6,598 nt of DNA from the NCBI GenBank assembly GCA_002474415.1, contig DLQV01000065.1, positions 1-6,598 on the forward strand. Direction: 5' to 3'. Under the pieces are notes generated by a model that was not told the DNA's origin, searched no databases, and was given only the letters and a program-made list of their open reading frames with translations. Shown piece after piece: positions 5,278 to 6,598 of the stretch (the stretch's first letter is position 1; every line of letters starts with the position of its first letter). The position numbers were made by a program, and so were the translations under genes. Source of the DNA: Lachnospiraceae bacterium UBA7598. Its GTDB lineage: Bacteria; Bacillota; Clostridia; Lachnospirales; Lachnospiraceae.

Positions 5278-6443
5278 AAAAAAATCGTGTTTATGCAGGC
5301 ATTGATCTGGATGCTCTGCGCTATAATATGGAATCTATGCATAATAATATCAAGGAAGGAACTAAAATTGCGGCTGTTATCAAAGCAGATGCGTATGGTC
5401 ACGGGGCACTGACGGTAGCAAAAACAATTGAAGATCTTCCATATGTATGGGGATTTGCAGTGGCAACTGCGGATGAAGCGGAAATGCTGATTGCAGATGG
5501 ACGAAAAAAACCGATCCTGATCCTTGGAATCAGTTTTCCGGAACATTATGACCTTATCGTTGAGAAAGAAATACGTCCGGCGATCTGTGAATATGAAGCT
5601 GCAAAAAAACTTTCCGATATTGCGGTCAGCAAAAATAAAACCTGTCACATTCATATTAAGATTGATACAGGAATGAGCCGGATTGGTCTGCAGGTTACCG
5701 AAGACAGTGCGGACTTGATCGCAAGGATTGCAAAACTTCCGAATATTGAGATCGAAGGAATTTTTACACATTTTGCCCAGGCGGATGAGTATGATAAAAC
5801 TCCAACCAAAAAGCAGATTGCACTTTTTCAGAAGATGATTGCAATGTTGGAGGAACGGAATGTCAAAATACCGATCCATCATTGCTCTAACAGTGCCGGA
5901 ATTGTAGAAATTCCGGAGGCAAATATGGATATGGTAAGAGCAGGAATCACTCTTTATGGCATGTGGCCGTCGGAGGAAGTGGCACACAATATTTCCCTTC
6001 ATCCGGTGATGTCCTTAAAGAGCCATATTGCTTTTATCAAGACACTGGAAAAAGGACGTAAGATCAGTTATGGCGGCATTTATGAGACACCGTCAGAAAA
6101 AAGAATTGCAACCATTCCGGTTGGCTATGCGGATGGTTATGCAAGAGGGCTTTCCAATAAAGGATATGTTCTCATTCATGGAAAAAAAGCACCAATCTGC
6201 GGAAGAGTCTGCATGGATCAGTTTATGGTCGATGTAACGGACATCATGCCTGTTTCCATGGGAGATGAAGTAACACTGATCGGAACGGACGATACAGAAA
6301 AGATCACAATGGAAGAGCTTGGCGATCTGAGCGGACGCTTTAACTATGAACTTGCCTGTGATATTTCCAAGAGAGTACCGCGTGCCTTTGTGAAAAACGG
6401 GGAGATCGTGGCAGCGAAAGATTATTTTACGGATTATGAATAA
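5274..6443 (+). CDS. alr: Alanine racemase
   Basis: This PLP enzyme converts L-alanine to D-alanine for peptidoglycan. The 389 residues match the usual length of about 380-390. The N-terminal TIM-barrel domain has the PLP-lysine motif AVIKADAYGHG at 34-44, with K37 as the Schiff-base lysine. IKIDTGMSRIGL at 128-139 gives K129, the position carbamylated in the Geobacillus enzyme, and R136. HCSNSAG is at 203-209. The C-terminal beta domain has KISYGG at 263-268 with the second catalytic base Y266, VGYADGY at 283-289, and CGRVCMDQFMVD at 309-320. The ATG at 5274 overlaps the nnr stop (ATGA) and has AAAGAGGT at 5257-5264, nine bases upstream, inside the end of nnr. This points to translational coupling. 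An upstream in-frame ATG at 5211 would add 21 non-conserved residues and is rejected. All catalytic residues are present. Confidence 0.97.
   Translation: MKKNRVYAGIDLDALRYNMESMHNNIKEGTKIAAVIKADAYGHGALTVAKTIEDLPYVWGFAVATADEAEMLIADGRKKPILILGISFPEHYDLIVEKEIRPAICEYEAAKKLSDIAVSKNKTCHIHIKIDTGMSRIGLQVTEDSADLIARIAKLPNIEIEGIFTHFAQADEYDKTPTKKQIALFQKMIAMLEERNVKIPIHHCSNSAGIVEIPEANMDMVRAGITLYGMWPSEEVAHNISLHPVMSLKSHIAFIKTLEKGRKISYGGIYETPSEKRIATIPVGYADGYARGLSNKGYVLIHGKKAPICGRVCMDQFMVDVTDIMPVSMGDEVTLIGTDDTEKITMEELGDLSGRFNYELACDISKRVPRAFVKNGEIVAAKDYFTDYE
5896..5916 (+). repeat. Perfect short inverted repeat inside alr
   Basis: CCGGAATT (5896-5903) and AATTCCGG (5909-5916) are exact reverse complements around a five-base GTAGA loop. 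This would give a compact 8-bp RNA hairpin. It encodes AGIVEIPE just after the conserved HCSNS segment. There is no following T-tract, so it is not a terminator. The repeat is visible; any role is unknown, and it may reflect only codon choice. Confidence 0.4.
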
Positions 6444-6453
6444 CATCTAAAAG

Positions 6454-6513
6454 AATACAACATGAATTTTTTGGAAATACTTTTGAAAAAGAACAAAAAA
6501 GGAGCGTTGTATT
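6454..6513 (+). repeat. Inverted repeat in the alr-mazF spacer flanking the mazF ribosome binding site
   Basis: AATACAAC at 6454-6461 is the exact reverse complement of GTTGTATT at 6506-6513. The 44-base interval contains the mazF ribosome binding site. An alternative pairing, CATGAA (6461-6466) with TTCATG (6513-6518), would cover the mazF start codon and shares one base of each arm with the first. Both stems are AU-rich and weak with a long loop, so an effect on translation is only a possibility. Confidence 0.35.
6499..6504 (+). promoter_or_regulatory. Ribosome binding site for mazF
   Basis: AAGGAG lies 11 bases before the ATG at 6516. It favours that codon over an in-frame ATG at 6462, which lacks a recognisable site, and over an in-frame TTG at 6507, which is only two bases away. 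Confidence 0.7.
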
Positions 6514-6515
6514 TC

Positions 6516-6598
6516 ATGAGACGTGGCGATGTATATTATGCGGATTTAAGACCGGTGGTCGGCAGTGAACAGGGCGGGATCAGACCGGTCCTGATCGT
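6516..6598 (+). CDS. mazF: MazF/NdoA (PemK-family) endoribonuclease toxin, N-terminal part
   Basis: The gene runs off the window; 27 complete codons are visible. The residues [20 protein letters not shown] (2-21) followed by IRPVLI closely match the start of Firmicute MazF toxins such as Bacillus subtilis NdoA (EndoA). R23, in GGIRPV, is the position of the catalytic Arg; the downstream catalytic Thr would lie beyond the window. Relatives cut single-stranded RNA at short motifs such as UACAU and are held inactive by a small antitoxin. Its place directly after alr matches the alr-ndoAI-ndoA region of B. subtilis. Here, however, the 72-base spacer has no room for an antitoxin gene of normal size (about 80-90 codons). 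The frame is open without a stop back to the alr TAA at 6441-6443, so a longer form from ATG 6462 is formally possible. The family is secure; activity cannot be judged from this fragment. Confidence 0.92.
   Translation, partial: MRRGDVYYADLRPVVGSEQGGIRPVLI

Noticed and set aside
5049..6002. Long open frame of 317 codons on the minus strand across the end of nnr and the first half of alr
   Set aside because: It lies antisense to conserved Nnr and Alr motifs, and its product is rich in Cys, Phe, His and Arg with no recognisable domain. It is a by-product of codon use on the real strand.
6444..6515. Terminator between alr and mazF
   Set aside because: There is a T6 run at 6467-6472 but no GC-rich hairpin directly before it. 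The only stem spans the ribosome binding site instead.
6578..6596. Imperfect palindrome GATCAG-ACCGGTC-CTGATC and repeated AGACCGGT in mazF
   Set aside because: It encodes conserved MazF residues (the RPV repeats); the arms are only 6 bp. Codon constraint is sufficient explanation.

Overview
The window holds eight protein-coding genes, all on the + strand, with spacers of at most about 70 bases. There is no RNA gene, insertion sequence, CRISPR array or convincing rho-independent terminator. The moderately AT-rich base composition, AAAGGAGG-type ribosome binding sites, use of TTG and GTG starts, a Rex repressor and the nnr-alr-mazF order all suggest a low-GC anaerobic Firmicute. A gut or rumen Clostridium relative (Lachnospiraceae-like) fits best. 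That placement is inferred from protein style and gene order, not from a marker gene.

Positions 1-2424 look like the oxidative branch of an incomplete TCA cycle, leading to 2-oxoglutarate and glutamate. The segment holds the C-terminal part of a citrate/homocitrate/isopropylmalate synthase family enzyme, a GntR/FCD regulator, and an NADP-type isocitrate dehydrogenase. In this setting the first gene is more likely a Re-type citrate synthase than a leucine-pathway enzyme.

Positions 2449-3772 hold rex, the NADH/NAD+-sensing repressor, and an unrecognised coiled-coil protein with a strongly acidic tail. The best rex start is a GTG at 2449 rather than the upstream TTG at 2434.

Positions 3778-6598 hold a housekeeping block. 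It contains the bifunctional NAD(P)H-hydrate repair enzyme (nnr, TTG start), alanine racemase (alr, overlapping nnr by ATGA) and the first 27 codons of a MazF-type endoribonuclease. No antitoxin gene lies between alr and mazF. Their reading frames are in register, separated by a single TAA.

The common threads are pyridine nucleotide metabolism (NADPH production by Icd, NADH sensing by Rex, NAD(P)H-hydrate repair by Nnr) and glutamate/D-alanine supply. With no terminator visible, several genes may be cotranscribed. I found no clear new biological system. The best leads are the probable Re-citrate synthase with its own GntR regulator, the coiled-coil protein next to rex, and the unusual leader of mazF.
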